Shown here: piece by piece, positions 36,718-49,661 of the stretch
How positions within the stretch are numbered: position 1 is the stretch's first letter
How the letters are laid out: every line of letters starts with the position of its first letter
From: Dysidea avara
Lineage: Eukaryota; Porifera; Demospongiae; Dictyoceratida; Dysideidae
Direction: 5' to 3'
NCBI RefSeq assembly: GCF_963678975.1
Contig: NC_089276.1
Coordinates: 1,054,001-1,118,000, forward strand
Length of the DNA: 64,000 bases
Translations under genes and position numbers: made by a program
The notes under the pieces: model-generated
What the model was told of the DNA's origin: nothing
Databases searched by the model: none
The model's input: only the letters and a program-made list of their open reading frames with translations

Positions 36718-37161
36718 CGGTGATTATTAGTTTCTCATCCAGCCTTTCTAATTGTTATGATGCGGGCGGGAGGGTATTACCATTATGCCATTATTTTATA
36801 ATATTAACACACTGATGTACAGACCTTGTCCAAATTGTCTTTCTTTCTTACTAGAAACATTTCCTTCACCAGCTGATTCTACTTTTCGTGATCGCCAACT
36901 GTTTTTCGACAGTCAACTGAAAGCCTGCTTTGATGAAGTCGATAGAGCACGATTGTAACTGGCACTGCAGCAATTTGCTAAGGAAAACAACAGTTCTCCT
37001 GGTGATATATAGCGCATTGTAGCGTTCATCAACAAAAATTATAACAGTTTGGTATCACGTGTTCTTCTGAGCATGCGCAGAGTAAATAATGGCTTACCAT
37101 GCGGTAGCTTAAGAAGGATGCGGGCGGTGGATGAGAAACTAATAATCACCAAATAAGGGCC
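36718..37161. mobile_element. Harbinger-type MITE
   Basis: 444 bp with inverted ends (GGCCCCTATTCGGTG at the left, complement of the right end GGCCCTTATTTGGTG), continuing through 'attattagtttctcatcc' on both sides. TAA is duplicated (36715-36717, 37162-37164). Same family as 5802-6205, with the same subterminal 'gatgcgggcgg' motif. Confidence 0.9.
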
Positions 37162-37254
37162 TAAGTGGAGATTTACAGTGTTTACGTACCAACGCAAACT
37201 GATGCCCTCGCTCAAGCTATGATTAGAAATTCGTAGCATCTGTTTCCATTGTTT

Positions 37255-38379
37255 CACCAAGAATACCAACGCTTAATGACCAAACTAAGATATTATGGAA
37301 TTAATGGCAGTACTTATAACTGGATCCAAACTTGGCTTACCCAACGTACTCAGTGTGTTGTTTTAAATAGTGAATCCTCTAGTCCAGTGTCGGTAATGTC
37401 TGGGGTACCACAAGGCACAGTTCTTGGACCTCTAATGTTCTTATTGTATATAAATGACATAACTAAAGACATCAACTCACCACTCCGCCTGTTCGCTGAT
37501 GATTGCTTGCTTTATAGAGTTATCAATAGTGTAGAAGACATCAACAGACTTCAAGAAGATTTAAATAAACTGTCAGAATGGGCCGATACTTGGCAACTTA
37601 AGTTCAATATTAGTAAATGTACAGTTATACGTTGCACGAGATCCTTATCACCACTCACTTACGACTACACACTTCACAGTCACATACTAGATATATCTGA
37701 TCAACATATGTACCTAGGAGTCTTAATTCATAAATCACTGTCTTGGTCACCTCACATATCAAATGTTGTCAATAAAGCATCTAGAACACTCAATTTCTTA
37801 AAACGCAATCTAAACAAATGTTCAAAACAAGTTAAAGAATCAGCTTACCTAACAATGGTGAGACCACAACTAGAGTATGCATCTGCTGTCTGGGATCCCT
37901 ACCACGTTGGAGATATTTCAGAGTTAGAGAAAGTACAACGAAGAGCAGCGCACTGGGTGTTGAATGACTATGGCAGATTCAGTTCAGTTTCTCTAATGTT
38001 GGATCAGCTGAAATGGCCTACATTACAAATTCGTCGGAAATTATCTAGGTTACAAATATTGCATAAGATACACTACCAACAGTTATCACTCCAAATTCCT
38101 CATTATTACTTACCAAAAACACGACCAACAAGACAATACCACCATCTTCACTATATTTTACCTACCTCATCCACCACGGCATACCAAAACAGCTATTTCT
38201 CAAGAACAATAAACGAGTGGAACATACTACCAACTGACACAATTGAAATTGCAGATACTGATCTATTTACAGCTAGACTCCAATCATATTATTGTACCTA
38301 ATGTATTTGTTTATGTGATTCCTGAGCACACCAGCAGGGCTGACTGCTCAGTAAACAATAATAATAATAATAATAATAC
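37255..38379 (+). mobile_element. 5'-truncated LINE with open RT frame
   Basis: A non-LTR retrotransposon copy whose reverse transcriptase C-terminal half is still open to 38301 (about 345 codons). Visible motifs are GVPQGTVLGP, then the catalytic FADD followed by CLLY, a thumb region with YLGVLI and LEYASAVWDP, and a C-terminal tail with the SRTINEWNILP motif usual in CR1/L2/Jockey-like elements. The N-terminal endonuclease and first RT motifs are missing, as expected from 5' truncation. After the stop there is a short 3' UTR and an (AAT)n tail at about 38358-38379. The flanks 'gcatctgtttcc' (37236) and 'gcatccgttttc' (38380) may be an imperfect target duplication. Not an autonomous element, but recently inserted judging by the open frame. 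Confidence 0.93.
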
Positions 38380-38403
38380 GCATCCGTTTTCGATAGTATA
38401 GTA

Positions 38404-40026
38404 GAATAAATTATCTATTCTCGGACACTCGTTCTTGTAAACTGCTGGACAGAATCCTACGAAAATTGGTGCGGAAATACCTTGCATATAGCCCAACTAT
38501 ACCTCCAATTTTGAGCCAAAACTCTTGTTTGATTGTTGTGCTAGACCACATCAAATTCGTTGCTCAAAATCATATATTCTCGGACAAAATTCAAGTGTTG
38601 TCGGACACCGGTCAGCAATCCTACATCAAATACTTTAAAGATTTACCACCAACACCATCTGTTAGGGCTATTCATTAGCTACCAGCAGAGCCATAGTTTA
38701 TTTCTTTCTATCTCATTTGCAGGAAGCTGTGATCGGAAATGTGCGAGCATGTCACCACCTCTATTCTCGGACACGAGTTATCAGCTGGTCCTTGTACACG
38801 GTTATATCAAATCGTACAAAAATTATTGTGGACATACTTTATACACAGCCTATCTGAACCTCCAAGTTTGAGCTAAAAAGCTTTTATGGTTAGCTAACTA
38901 GAGCGGATTAAAGTTTCCACGAGAAAATTAGTATTCTCATTTTTCTCGGATAATAGTCAATGCTTCCTACCCCAAATAATTTAGCCACTTCCTACCACCA
39001 CCATCTGATAGAGCTGTTCATTGGCTATCGGCAGAGCCATAGTTTATTTCTTTTCATCACCGTAATGGATAGTTATGATCGGAAATATGTGAGTATGCAA
39101 TTACATCTATTCTCGGACACATCGTTTCTGTGCTGTCTGATTGAATCTTGGCTCAAGCTATTTCTGGTGAATTTTTTTTTACTTTTTATTGACTTGAACT
39201 ACTTTAAATAGCATGTAATGCCAGTGAACTACCTTTTTGCATCACCAGAAATAGCTTGAGCCAAGATTTAATCAGACAACACAGAAACAATGTGTCTGAG
39301 AATAGATGTAATTGCATACTCACATATTTCCGATCATAACTGTCCATTACGGTGATGGAAAGAAATAAACTATGGCTCTGCTGATAGCCAATGAACAGCT
39401 CTATCAGATGGTGGTGGTAGGAAGTGGCTAAATTATTTGGGGTAGGAAGCATTGGCTATTATCCGAGAAAAATGAGAATACTAATTTTCTCGTGGAAAGT
39501 TTAATCCGCTCTAGTTAGCTAACCATAAAAGCTTTTTAGCTCAAACTTGGAGGTTCAGATAGGCTATGTGTAAAGTATGTCCACAATAATTTTTGTACGA
39601 TTTGATATAACCGTGTACGAGAACCAGCTGATAGCTCGTGTCCGAGAATAGAGGTGATGACATGCTCGCACATTTCCGATCACAGCTTCCTGCAAATGAG
39701 ATAGAAAGAAATAAACTATGGCTCTGCTGATAGCTAATGAATAGCCCTAACAGATGGTGTTGGTGGTAAATCTTTAAAGTATTTGATGTAGGATTGCTGA
39801 CCGGTGTCCGACAATACTTGAATTTTGTCCGAGAATCTATGATTTTGAGCAACGACTTTGATGTGGTCTAGCACAACAATCAAACAAGAGTTTTGGCTCA
39901 AAATTGGAGGTATAGTTGGGCTATATGCAAGGTATCTCCACACCAATTTTCGTAGGATTCCGTCCAGTAGTTTACGAGAACGAGTGTCCGAGTATACATG
40001 GTGTCCGAGAATAGATAATTTACTCT
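38404..40026. mobile_element. Foldback element, about 780 bp arms
   Basis: A large near-perfect inverted repeat: left arm 38404-39170, right arm 39242-40026, with a 71 bp loop. Each arm is itself repetitive. A block with 'atctgttagggct' and 'gccatagtttatttct' (about 38645-38775) recurs about 360 bp later (38990-39120), and the motif 'tctattctcggacac' occurs several times per arm. Open frames in the two arms are mirror images and show no known domain. The structure resembles foldback (FB-type) transposons; target duplications were not identified. The right arm has a small extra segment near its outer end. Confidence 0.9.
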
Positions 40027-40636
40027 AACCACCATGTAATGCACCGTTCATGGAAACATTGAAGTGCTCTAAACAGCATCACTGATGCTGCTGCCCATTT
40101 TTATTTAAAAACCTGAAAATCGCGAACATTTTTAATACGCGCTACAGAAACTCAGCAAGGGGAATCACCGTGTTATTACCCTACGGTTTTGTTGTAGGAT
40201 TTTTTTTTTTACACAAATGAGCATTAAAAATAATTATGGACATAACACACGTACATACTGAAAACTACACCATACTACTACTTATTACCTAGTAATTATG
40301 TACTTATTACGGGTATTGGTAAAACCGGGAGGGGAGCGGGAGCGGGAGATTTCTTGGTAAAACCGGGACCGGGAGCTGTGTACAATACTACAGGCAACTG
40401 TTATTTTTGCACTAAATATGGTTTATTGATGCAGAAGAGGACTCATGCAAATTGTCTCAAACATGAGATATTATACTCCACCAGTCTACCTCATGCTTTG
40501 CTGCTTAATTGTTCTACTAAATCAACATTTATCTTGGGAAAAATTCTCATTTTAAGTTCTGTCCCCACAGTCCCTGAAGTGATGCATGTCAATGTGAGCA
40601 CTATATTAGTATATTCTATAAGTCCAATCCATTAGT
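40027..40636. other. Spacer with CCGGGAG-type repeats, no gene seen
   Basis: Contains a repeated 'ggtaaaaccggga' element with GGGAGC runs (40318-40378). A 93-codon frame from 40354 has no recognisable product. Confidence 0.4.
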
Positions 40637-41163
40637 CAGTGTTGGGAGTAACGCGCTACTTATGTAACGCGTTACGTAATATTGTTACTTTTGTGGTAAC
40701 AAAGTAATATAACGAAATACGCTATAAAAACAGGTAATATAACTCAAGTTACTCTACTTGCAAATGTAATGCGTTACCTAAGTAATATAGTTACTGTAAC
40801 GAATCTAATATTACGTAATATTATTACTAAATAAAAAGTAACGAAGTTACTAATCTCGTTAGTAACCCACTGAGTAACGCCTAGCCACAACGAAGTAATG
40901 AAGCCTACTAAATGAGGCTTATTCACCAGCTACTTACTTATATCAAGACTTGCACATTGTCCAACAACGCAATCGTGTCACGTGATAAGGTGGTAGTTTC
41001 ACACGTGACAGCTTAAGGCTATGGACACAAAGTAATATAATATGTAATATTATTACAGTTACTTTATTTTATGGGTAATATGTAACTGTAACTAAATAGT
41101 TCAGCTGCAAGTACTATGTAATATGTAACTAGTTACTTTTAAAAAGTAACTTGCCTAACACTG
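40637..41163 (+). mobile_element. hAT-type MITE, uninterrupted
   Basis: 527 bp element with ends CAGTGTTGGG and CCTAACACTG, closely related to 5729-6662 but without the nested MITE. Flanks 'ccattagt' (40629-40636) and 'gcattagt' (41166-41173) resemble an 8 bp target duplication with one mismatch and two extra bases. Confidence 0.88.
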
Positions 41164-41261
41164 CGGCATTAGTATTGTCAAACTCACTGTTGTCCTTCTC
41201 ATGCTATGGCTTGTTCCACTGACTTAATGGTGGTAGCTAGCTATACTGTACTAATTAATTA

Positions 41262-41580
41262 ATTATTTTTATTACTGTTCATAGGGCCTATAGGCCTCCC
41301 GGGGTGCATGTATGCACAAAGTAGTTACATTACAAAAATTAAGAATTAAGATAACAGTCCTGTTATTCCTTGTTTGAAATGATTGAGGTCTGAAACAATT
41401 ACAACATTATCTGGTAAAGAGTTGCACAGCTTAATACTGTTTGGAAGAAAAGAGTTTAAGTAGGCATTAGTTCTTGCTGGTAACTGTAAGAATCTCGTTG
41501 AGTGTCCGTGTGTAGAGTGGGTACAAGTGTATTTAATGCATTTGCCTCGCAACATCTTATTCTTTATGAAATCCATCCTG
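41262..41580 (-). mobile_element. LINE 3' end remnant
   Basis: The minus-strand reading gives a LINE C-terminal tail (LPARTNAYLNSFLPNSIKL, then CNSLPDNVV) ending at 41346. It is followed by a 3' region with 'ctataggccc'-like inverted words. No RT catalytic core remains. Confidence 0.8.
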
Positions 41581-41623
41581 ATGAATTGACATCATTAATG
41601 TGACCCAACTTTGGAAAACCAAA

Positions 41624-41735
41624 CAGTAAAAATGAGTAGTGAATAGCTACCATGGCAAATAGTGAGCATCACTAAGAATTTGTAGTAAAGTTCACCATTT
41701 GCCACACTGAGTATTCACTACTCATGATTTTTTTA
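41624..41735. mobile_element. Short palindromic MITE
   Basis: About 112 bp, nearly palindromic, starting 'cagtaaaaatgagtagtgaa' and ending in its complement. Internal 'gcaaatagtgagcatcact' is shared in type with the element at 61290-61424. Confidence 0.75.
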
Positions 41736-42405
41736 GGTGCATGCATAGGACCAAGAACGTAACTATCAGAAATCTCTTTTATATAATTATTAGATGGTAT
41801 AGGAATAGAAATTTGTCCTCAAAGTCATGGTACCTACCTACACCAAGCCAAGATAGATCATTTTCAGTCATCATTGTTGCAGAGCAAGAATTGTCCATCT
41901 TATATGTAGTCATGCGTTAATAACATAATTTGAAGAATTGATACCATAAAAGCAGCATTGAATGATTCATTTACTTCAGACTCTGTTAATAAACATTTCA
42001 AAACTGTAGCAGTGATGCGTCACTTCATCACATCAAACAACCTTGTAATACCTGCTACTTCATGAGACACTAATCCATTGGTCCTGTCTCATCTGAACTC
42101 TCTGGGTCCTAGGAAGTCAGATGGCTAGCACTTGTCGTAGGTTCCTGAAAAAGATAGGATGCTCCATTGGCTACCTTATACTGTTAACGTTCATAGCAGA
42201 GTGGAGTTGTTCCTTTAGACAGGAAGTACTCACATAATATTATACTCCAGTTCATAAAGGTTCATGGTGCTTTGGACAATCCTGGCAACTTCAGACCATG
42301 CAATCTCTGTTGTGTCTGTTCTTGCTGTTTATTTTGTGTGTGTATTTTTCAGTCATTTTTATAATTTGCCTTAAGTTAATTGTTGCATTTGTATCCACGT
42401 ATATA
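41736..42405. other. Left flank of copy 3, no gene recognised
   Basis: Unique sequence up to the point where unit homology begins. No accepted coding frame. Confidence 0.45.
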
Positions 42406-42801
42406 TCACATCTGTTGCCAGGATGCTACAAAGAGTAGTTGTTTAAGGGGGAATTAACTTTGTCAGTGAATCAGGTACTACAAGGTGGAAAGACTTTTCC
42501 CATTTCTAATTGAAAAAGACTAGGTTATCTTTAACTGTTTTTACTGTCATGATTTCCCCCCAATGGAGGTGCCATAGCTGAATGGAAATTCTAATGGAGC
42601 AATTTGGCTAACACTGGTGTCGTGTAGCATTGTAATGAACCCAGTAGTTATTGCCAAGAAATCCTTATCATATTTTGTGAAAACTTCCCAAGATCAATGA
42701 TAGCCTGTAACTTCTTGTGTACACTCAACCCTGAGAAGAATTGATGTGAATCTATACATACTGCATGAGTAGTGTTTGTTATGTGCAGTAATGTCTGTTA
42801 T

Positions 42802-43556
42802 TTAATAGTTATACCATGGCCAAGAGGGATTTGCCTGATATATATGCTCAAGGGCGCGGGCATATATATCAGGCAAATCCAGAGTGGCCATGGTATAAGT
42901 AATATATACCACTCTGGCATGCTCACCTAATAGGTGAAGGAAAACAAACCTGCATTCACCACATTACTTTTATACAGAGGTTTGCAAAAATCGATTGTGG
43001 GTTTAAATTGTGGGCACAAAAAAGAAATGATTGTGGGTTTCACTGGTTGTAGTGATACCATTTTAAACCAAATAATCACTTTGTGGATGAATAAAGTTAT
43101 CTAAGGTGCTAAAATAAACACTTAGACATATAGGTTGTGAATGTTTGAGGCATCTTTTCGTACAGTTGAAATGTACTCTGTTGAAAAACAATCCACATTG
43201 CAAAAATGATTATTTAGTGATGCTTAGTAACTGAACTATGCAATGCTGACTCACTCATTCTTTTTACTTCACAACAATGCCCCTGACTAAATCAACATGT
43301 TTAATTCAAACCCACAATGCAAAACTTTAAGCAGCTCTAATTCAAACCCACAATGCAAAATTTTAAGCATCTCTATATAAATAATCAAAGGGAACTGATG
43401 CTTTGTAGCTGCCTCAGCATCAAAGGCAGTTGTGGTCAGGGCTATATCATGATATTGCCCTAACCACAGGGCAATATCTAGATATTGCCCTGTGGTCAGG
43501 GAAATATGTGATATATAACCCTGTGATTTCCTTTGATCTGAGGTGTCAAAGTGGTA
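42802..43556. mobile_element. Private insertion in copy 3 with hairpin
   Basis: Absent from copy 1, where 'atgtctgttatatatgtatg' is continuous near 2069. The left part is a perfect-looking hairpin (42809-42898) with 39 bp arms around 'tcaagggcgcgg'. From about 42898 the sequence 'atatataccactctgg' is mirrored by '...aaagtggtatatata' at the right edge, giving inverted ends. Further inverted 'gatattgccctgtggt' words occur near 43450-43500. Probably one composite or two nested non-autonomous elements. Confidence 0.7.
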
Positions 43557-44873
43557 TATATATGTATGTATCTTCCCTGGTACTGATGAATGAAGCACAC
43601 TGACTCTTTTAGCATTTGTAATATTACTAGTCCTGTGTCAAGCTCAACTACAGAATATTGTTAACAACCTACCATTACTCTACAAATACAGCCATATTGG
43701 GGAGGTTATACTATAGTATATTAGTGTCATAGGTAGTTATGTACATTAGAAAGTCTGAAACCATATATGGGATATAACCAGCTTCAGTGTCTTAGTTATT
43801 TATTGACACTTGTCATCAGCTTTGCCTCAGACTTGTTCCAATAGCTAAGATATAAGTATTGGTATTCTACTTGTACTTTCAACTATAACTGATTAATTGC
43901 AGCACCCATTGAAGCACTGTCCCTTCATAAATACACCATCCACAGACAGGCATGGTCAGCATAGGTACTGGAGGTTTAATTATCACAGAAGGTGGCAAAG
44001 TTTGAACAAGTTGTTTGCCTATCACCACAAGGTCTCTTGTCTTCTGTGAAACTTGTTTAATGATATAAAACCTAGCGCTAGTGTAAGTGGGACAAATACC
44101 TAAGAGCCAAAAATGCCAATCTTAACATTATGAGTCAATTTTCAGGCAACACAAATACCAGCTGACCACACTAAGGAGGCCACATAAGTAAGGAAATGTT
44201 AAACACTATCACTTTACCAGCTGGGTATTGTGAAGGGGAACACAGAGGGGATTTTACGGTCAGCAAAGTCTGACTTGACACCCATATGTACACTATGAAC
44301 TACATAACCACATATATATATATATATACAAAGACTGACAAACATGTACCTATATATCAGTACTTCTTTTACTGCATAAGTGTCTAGCTAGGTTGGTCTG
44401 CAATGAAAATTATGTACAAATATTTTTGGCATAAGTTAATACACTATGCAAGGCAATCATTAAATACATTGTCTGCTTTAAACTTTGTCCAATTATAATT
44501 TTATGCACACAAACAATATGCAAATAGTTAGCTATGAGTGGCAACATTAATTTAATATTTCTGCTATGAATCCAAAGTCATATAACCTTTTACAATGTTG
44601 TGTAGTAGATGTTCACACTCCTATACAGCCTCTGATACAGCTATGTACATATGTAAGTTGCTTTGGCACATTATACATTGGGAAATTATAGGGTTTCCTT
44701 AATAACAATGTCAATTGATTGTCCAAAGCAACTTTAAATTACTGAAGTATATTTTGTAAACAGTGAATTATACCTATGGCTGCACATGTATTACATTTTT
44801 ATTATTGATATACTGTTGTAGATTTAGCTACATACATTGCAGGAGATAAACTAATCCAGTTGGTGACAGTTTC

Positions 44874-45194
44874 CAGGGGCGGATCCAGGGGGGGTTCCAA
44901 GGGTTCCATGGAACCCCCCTTTTGAAGCCTCTCTCACTCGAGATACTCTAATAGAGCAGTCAAATCGAGATACTCTAATAGAGCAGTCACAGTAGTCTTT
45001 TGAGGAGCAGTGTAGCAAGCTATATATCTAGTTATAAATAAGGATGGAAATATAGTTGGTGAGGTGGCAGCTATTGTCAGTAGGTGATGACCTTTTTTTT
45101 TTTTTTTTTTTTTTGTCTTCAACTTATACAGCTACGCTGAAGTTGCAATTTCAAAGTGGAACCCCCCTTTTTAAAAGTCTGGATCCGCCCCTGG
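44874..45194 (+). mobile_element. hAT-type MITE, CAGGGGCGG family
   Basis: Ends CAGGGGCGGATCCAG and CTGGATCCGCCCCTG are perfect inverses, with second-level inverted 'ggaacccccctttt' blocks inside. The flanks share 'gtttc'. The empty site is in copy 1 near 3362-3378. It contains a poly(T) run at about 45089-45112 and two 'gatactctaatagagcagtc' repeats. Confidence 0.9.
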
Positions 45195-45229
45195 TTTCCT
45201 TTAACAATGCATGAAAAATTACATATTGA

Positions 45230-48200
45230 GAACCTTAACATTAATTATGCTTGCTTGTTTGATTGTGCTGGGCAGTCACTTATGGATCATATACATGCAT
45301 TCCCATGTATATAGGGCAATTAAATAGTAGCATAAAGTGAAGTTGCCCCAATGGTATACAGTTACTAACAGTACATCTTTTTTCAGTAGTGTACATATAT
45401 ACTGTTAGCCTAAATATTTTAAGGGAATACAGTTTTTGCTGATTTCAAGGGTGAAAATTTTGTCCTTGAAATATTTGCACCTTACATTATAGTCTATTAC
45501 ATTTTGTAACTGTTTGAAAATTCACAACAAAATTTTTAAACAACATTTCAGTCTCCCTCAAAAATATTGCCCCTCGAAATGTTTAGGCTATAACATGACA
45601 TGTACACCTGTCATGTTTTGTTAGGTCTGTACCTAGTAATCACTATGGAGTACTCTATGTTGCATGCTTTTGTATATCGACTGTGGTCTCAGCTGAGTCA
45701 AGCTGACTGATAAAAGCCTCTCTGCTACATATGCAAGAAAACAATAACATTGCATCCAAGACAGACGCACTATTTTATCTTGTTCACTTTATTGTAATGC
45801 TACTTCACTGTGAAAAGGCTATAAACCTTGTTAATGAAGGCATAGGTCAAGATTTTAAAGACAAAAAAAATGTTGTCGAATACAGAAAATCTGACGTGGC
45901 TCAATCCTCCATCAACATGCATGTGATAAATTAGCTATAGTCACAACAGCTGAAATGTGAAGCCTTCCATACATATATATATGAATTACTCTCGCTAAAA
46001 AGGAGTTTTAACATAATTGCCATATCCCACTTGGAACCCAGCTTAGAGAGCTGTGAAAGTAGTCAACTTCACTGCAGCAGTAAAACTGCAATATAGTCTG
46101 CCCATGATGGTTAATTTGCTCTAGCTAAGGATAGGTAGAATATTAATAGCTATATAGCTGCACTGAACAGTTTTCACATATATACTGCAGAGCCCATGCA
46201 TACTGACTTTAAATGTAATGTTATTCATAGCAATGAGTAACACAACTATTCTCTTTGATGAGGAAATTTGAATTCAATATGGATATTACATCATTTAGTT
46301 CCATGATACACTGGAATATGTTCCATCTTGATGATAGAAACTGAAAACTGTTTGTTTAAGTCTAATAATTATCAGTTGTTAACCAAATAAACTGATAAAT
46401 CATTAAAGAATTCTGCTTTCCTTGTGACAAATTTTGAACACTGACTCATAATCAAACCTAGTTATAACTTAACCGTGCATGTGTATGCAATAAAGATTGT
46501 GTGTTATAGATGTATAGATTAATGTTTTTCTATAGTAGCTACAAACTGATTTATTATGATTTAGTTTTAGTTCTATACTCACAGCCACCTTTAAGGTTTA
46601 GCTACATATATTCTATAGAATTGTCTGTAATATTTGTTTGAGCACCCTAGTATTGGTTCTATAGTAAGTATGCTCAGTTTACTATAGTATAAGAGTTAAC
46701 ACCATTCAAAGTTGTATTTATTTACCCCAACTTCCAAGACAACATTCAGTTACTAAGAGCAATAAAAATAGCAGTAAATCTATACTTGGCTCTTATTTCT
46801 GCACAAGAATACTGCAAATGAACAAAATCTAATGACACCATCAAAGTACATCACTTGCAGACGAGAGCTTGAAAAGGGGCTACTAACAACAATCTCCATT
46901 TTAATTTATGTAAATGCTCTTCAGGTAAACGTTTGCAGAAAATCTTTCAGCTACATACTCAGTTTATTATTATTATTATTTATTTATTAAGGTTTGACAG
47001 CACAAGTGCTGAAGGTCTATAGGACACCTGGTCATACAGCCTGTTTATAAAGTTGTCAGTATGTTTAGAAAGGTGGAGAAAGGAGAAAATCCATGGAACC
47101 TGCAGCCATCTGATTAACCCTCGAACGCTTACAGGAGTCTGTCAGATGGTCAGGATGTTTTCTCCTTGTGAATTTCAAGTATTATAATATGCATCCATAG
47201 GAACTTTAGAGAGTGACCTCTTATCTCAAAGTACACCATGTGGTTCTAGTTCTTGAACTACTAAATAGTTCAAGAGGTTTTAGTTTAGTCAGTTTTGAAC
47301 CAAAGGCTGTAAGAATTTTAGTTTAGTTTGAGATTTTGAATTAACCTTTTAGTTCTGATTTGCTATAGAGCTAAAATTGCTGTCTTATAAGTACATTTAT
47401 ATAATTAGTTCTATAGCCATGCAACACTTGACAACTACAAATCAGAACAACACTACAATGAATTTTGTACTTTGTATAAACTATTTGATTGCAACACTAT
47501 CTCCCACATCATACCCATACCACACACCACACACCCTTATACACTTACATATCCCCTTCCCTATCATAACTCTTCAATGGAGTTGTGCAACCGCAGCAGT
47601 TGGCTAACAATGATGGTTTGTAAAGAAACTACAGCGTACACACCAGATACTACATACCTACACAATTACAAACATGAGACAAGCTTGAGCAGAGTGGGGA
47701 GCCAGCAAAATAATAAGCTGAACAAAAACATTTAGGACTGCTTGACCCAAACAGATGTGGGAAAAAAACCTGGTAGCTTTTTTTTGACCACCAGGGAAAA
47801 ACCCTAAATTGCTCCACTCTGTTGTGTATGTGATTGTAAAAGTCAAATGTTCAAATCTCATCTACTTCTTATCATCTCTATCTGGAATATAGCTAAGGAA
47901 AAACATGGGAGGTTGCCAGCCTGTAAACTTACATGTGGCATAGATTGAATTAATGCATACCATTATACCCTGCGTCACGTGAGGACGTGATGCTAGCAAT
48001 TAAGGTATTCATGTGGGAGCTTATTTTTTGTCTGATTCACTGTGTTCAACTGCCAGAAAGTACATGACCTGATGCATTCTTCACATGTTTCTGACTCCCT
48101 GTATTTTACAGGCTTGCAGCCTTCTCACAGGTCCCTAGTGGGATAGCATTCACAGATGTATGTGTATATCATGAGTCCAGTTTGATGACTGTTATGCTGT

Positions 48201-49320
48201 GTATGTGGCCATTTGTGTCATTGTCTTCTCTGTGTAACAATACATACACCTTCTATAACATTTCTGTGGTTCATCCCTTTGTGTCATTATCACCTACGTA
48301 ACTGCTTTGCTGTTATTATTTGAATTTTGTTATGTCCCATATCAGTTATTTCATTACTTATATGGTTTGCATTCAAAATAGAAAAGTGTTCCTTTTTGTT
48401 GCTTCTGGTGATTTTCGCACAGACTGACCTCAAAAATGAAAGAAATAAGAGCAAATTTATAATTGAATTGCTTTTAGTGCTCAATATCAGTGTAGTTTTA
48501 ACTCCTGTAAATATCCAAAAAGTGGCATGTGACCAAAAATCCCACAATAGACATATTGGATGTGCTACATGCAAGCTGTGATGCTACAATATGTAGAAAC
48601 CGTTACTAAAATATAACAATTATGATGATCACCCTAAACTGATTATACAATGACTTTTGAACATGGCAAGCTATTCCACTTTGTGTGGATATTTATACAC
48701 GTTAAAACTATGTTGATATCAAACACTAAATTTAAAGCAGTTCAGTAATACAATTAGTACTTGTTTGCTTTATTTTATGTGAAAATGGATTCTCTAACAA
48801 TATTGCTGTGTCCATTACTAGATTGTTGTTTCAGTGAATGCAAGGGAAATGTTGTCACAGCAATCAGACATCACATTCAGACTTCCCCTTAATGCTTTTT
48901 GTGACTTTATGTCAAATTGTTTCTACTACAACTTCCCTCAACTGGTCTAGACTGACAGCAGGGTATAGACTGTCAAACATGAAGTGATTTGGCTAACACT
49001 TTTGCGTCATATTAAATATTAAACCTAGCAATTATTGGCAGGAAATCGTTATCAAAATTTCAAAAATCCCACCATCATACATGCTTTCATGAAGTGGTTA
49101 ATAGTGGCCTGTAACTTATGTGTACACCCAACTCTGAGAAATAATACAAATCTATACTTATAAATTGGGTCATTTGAGGACATTATCAGCCACTGTAACA
49201 ATGATATAAAAACTATGTCCCTGGAAGATGTAGCATGCAGTGTCACATCTGTAAGAAAATATCCCTTGCTTAGTAAGCCATGTAGCTATTGTAGCCAAAC
49301 ACCATTATTATATTGAGTAA
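45230..49320. other. Unit copy 3, left-middle, no convincing gene
   Basis: Equivalent of about 3400-8530 in copy 1, without the hAT MITE. Holds the dispersed repeat at 46979-47235 and the inverted CACGTGA motif. No gene accepted. Confidence 0.45.
47972..47993. promoter_or_regulatory. Inverted CACGTGA/CRE-like motif, copy 3
   Basis: The same site in copy 3, with right half ACGTGATGC (one mismatch). The upstream 'ttatatacc' seen in copies 1 and 2 has been partly deleted here. Confidence 0.35.
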
Positions 49321-49661
49321 TTTATTTATTAATACTTTACAGCACAAGTGCTGAAGGTCTGTAGGACACCTGGTCCTACAGCCTGCTCAAAGACTTTAGC
49401 TACATAAGGTGTGTTTCAAAAGTTGGAGAAGGAGAAAAAAATCCATGACTGGACCTAGGTAGCCTCGAACCTGCAGCCATCCGATTTACGCTCAAACACT
49501 TACAGGAGTCTACCAGGTGGTCAGGATGTTTTCTCCTTGTTATTTTCATGTAATTACATCCATAGGAATTCTAGAGAGTAACTCAATATTTCTAAGTACC
49601 CCAAGTAGAACCTAATGGACACTAGTTTATTTATTAATACTTTACAGCACAAGTGCTTTAG
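49321..49661 (-). mobile_element. Private insertion in copy 3, LINE-tail-like
   Basis: A diverged copy of the dispersed repeat at 5217-5480. The 35 bp start of the repeat ('tttatttattaatacttt...') occurs at both edges, so a second partial copy adjoins. Flanks share 'gtaa' (49317-49320, 49662-49665). Empty sites are in copies 1 and 2. Confidence 0.75.

Noticed and set aside
38466..39946. Repeated open frames in the foldback arms (MVRKYLAYSPT and MLPTPNNLATSY types)
   Set aside because: They occur as mirror pairs because of the inverted repeat and show no known domain.
38340..40030. CRISPR-like repetition in the foldback arms
   Set aside because: The repeats are irregular, nested in inverted arms and lie in DNA that looks eukaryotic. 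No regular spacer array exists.
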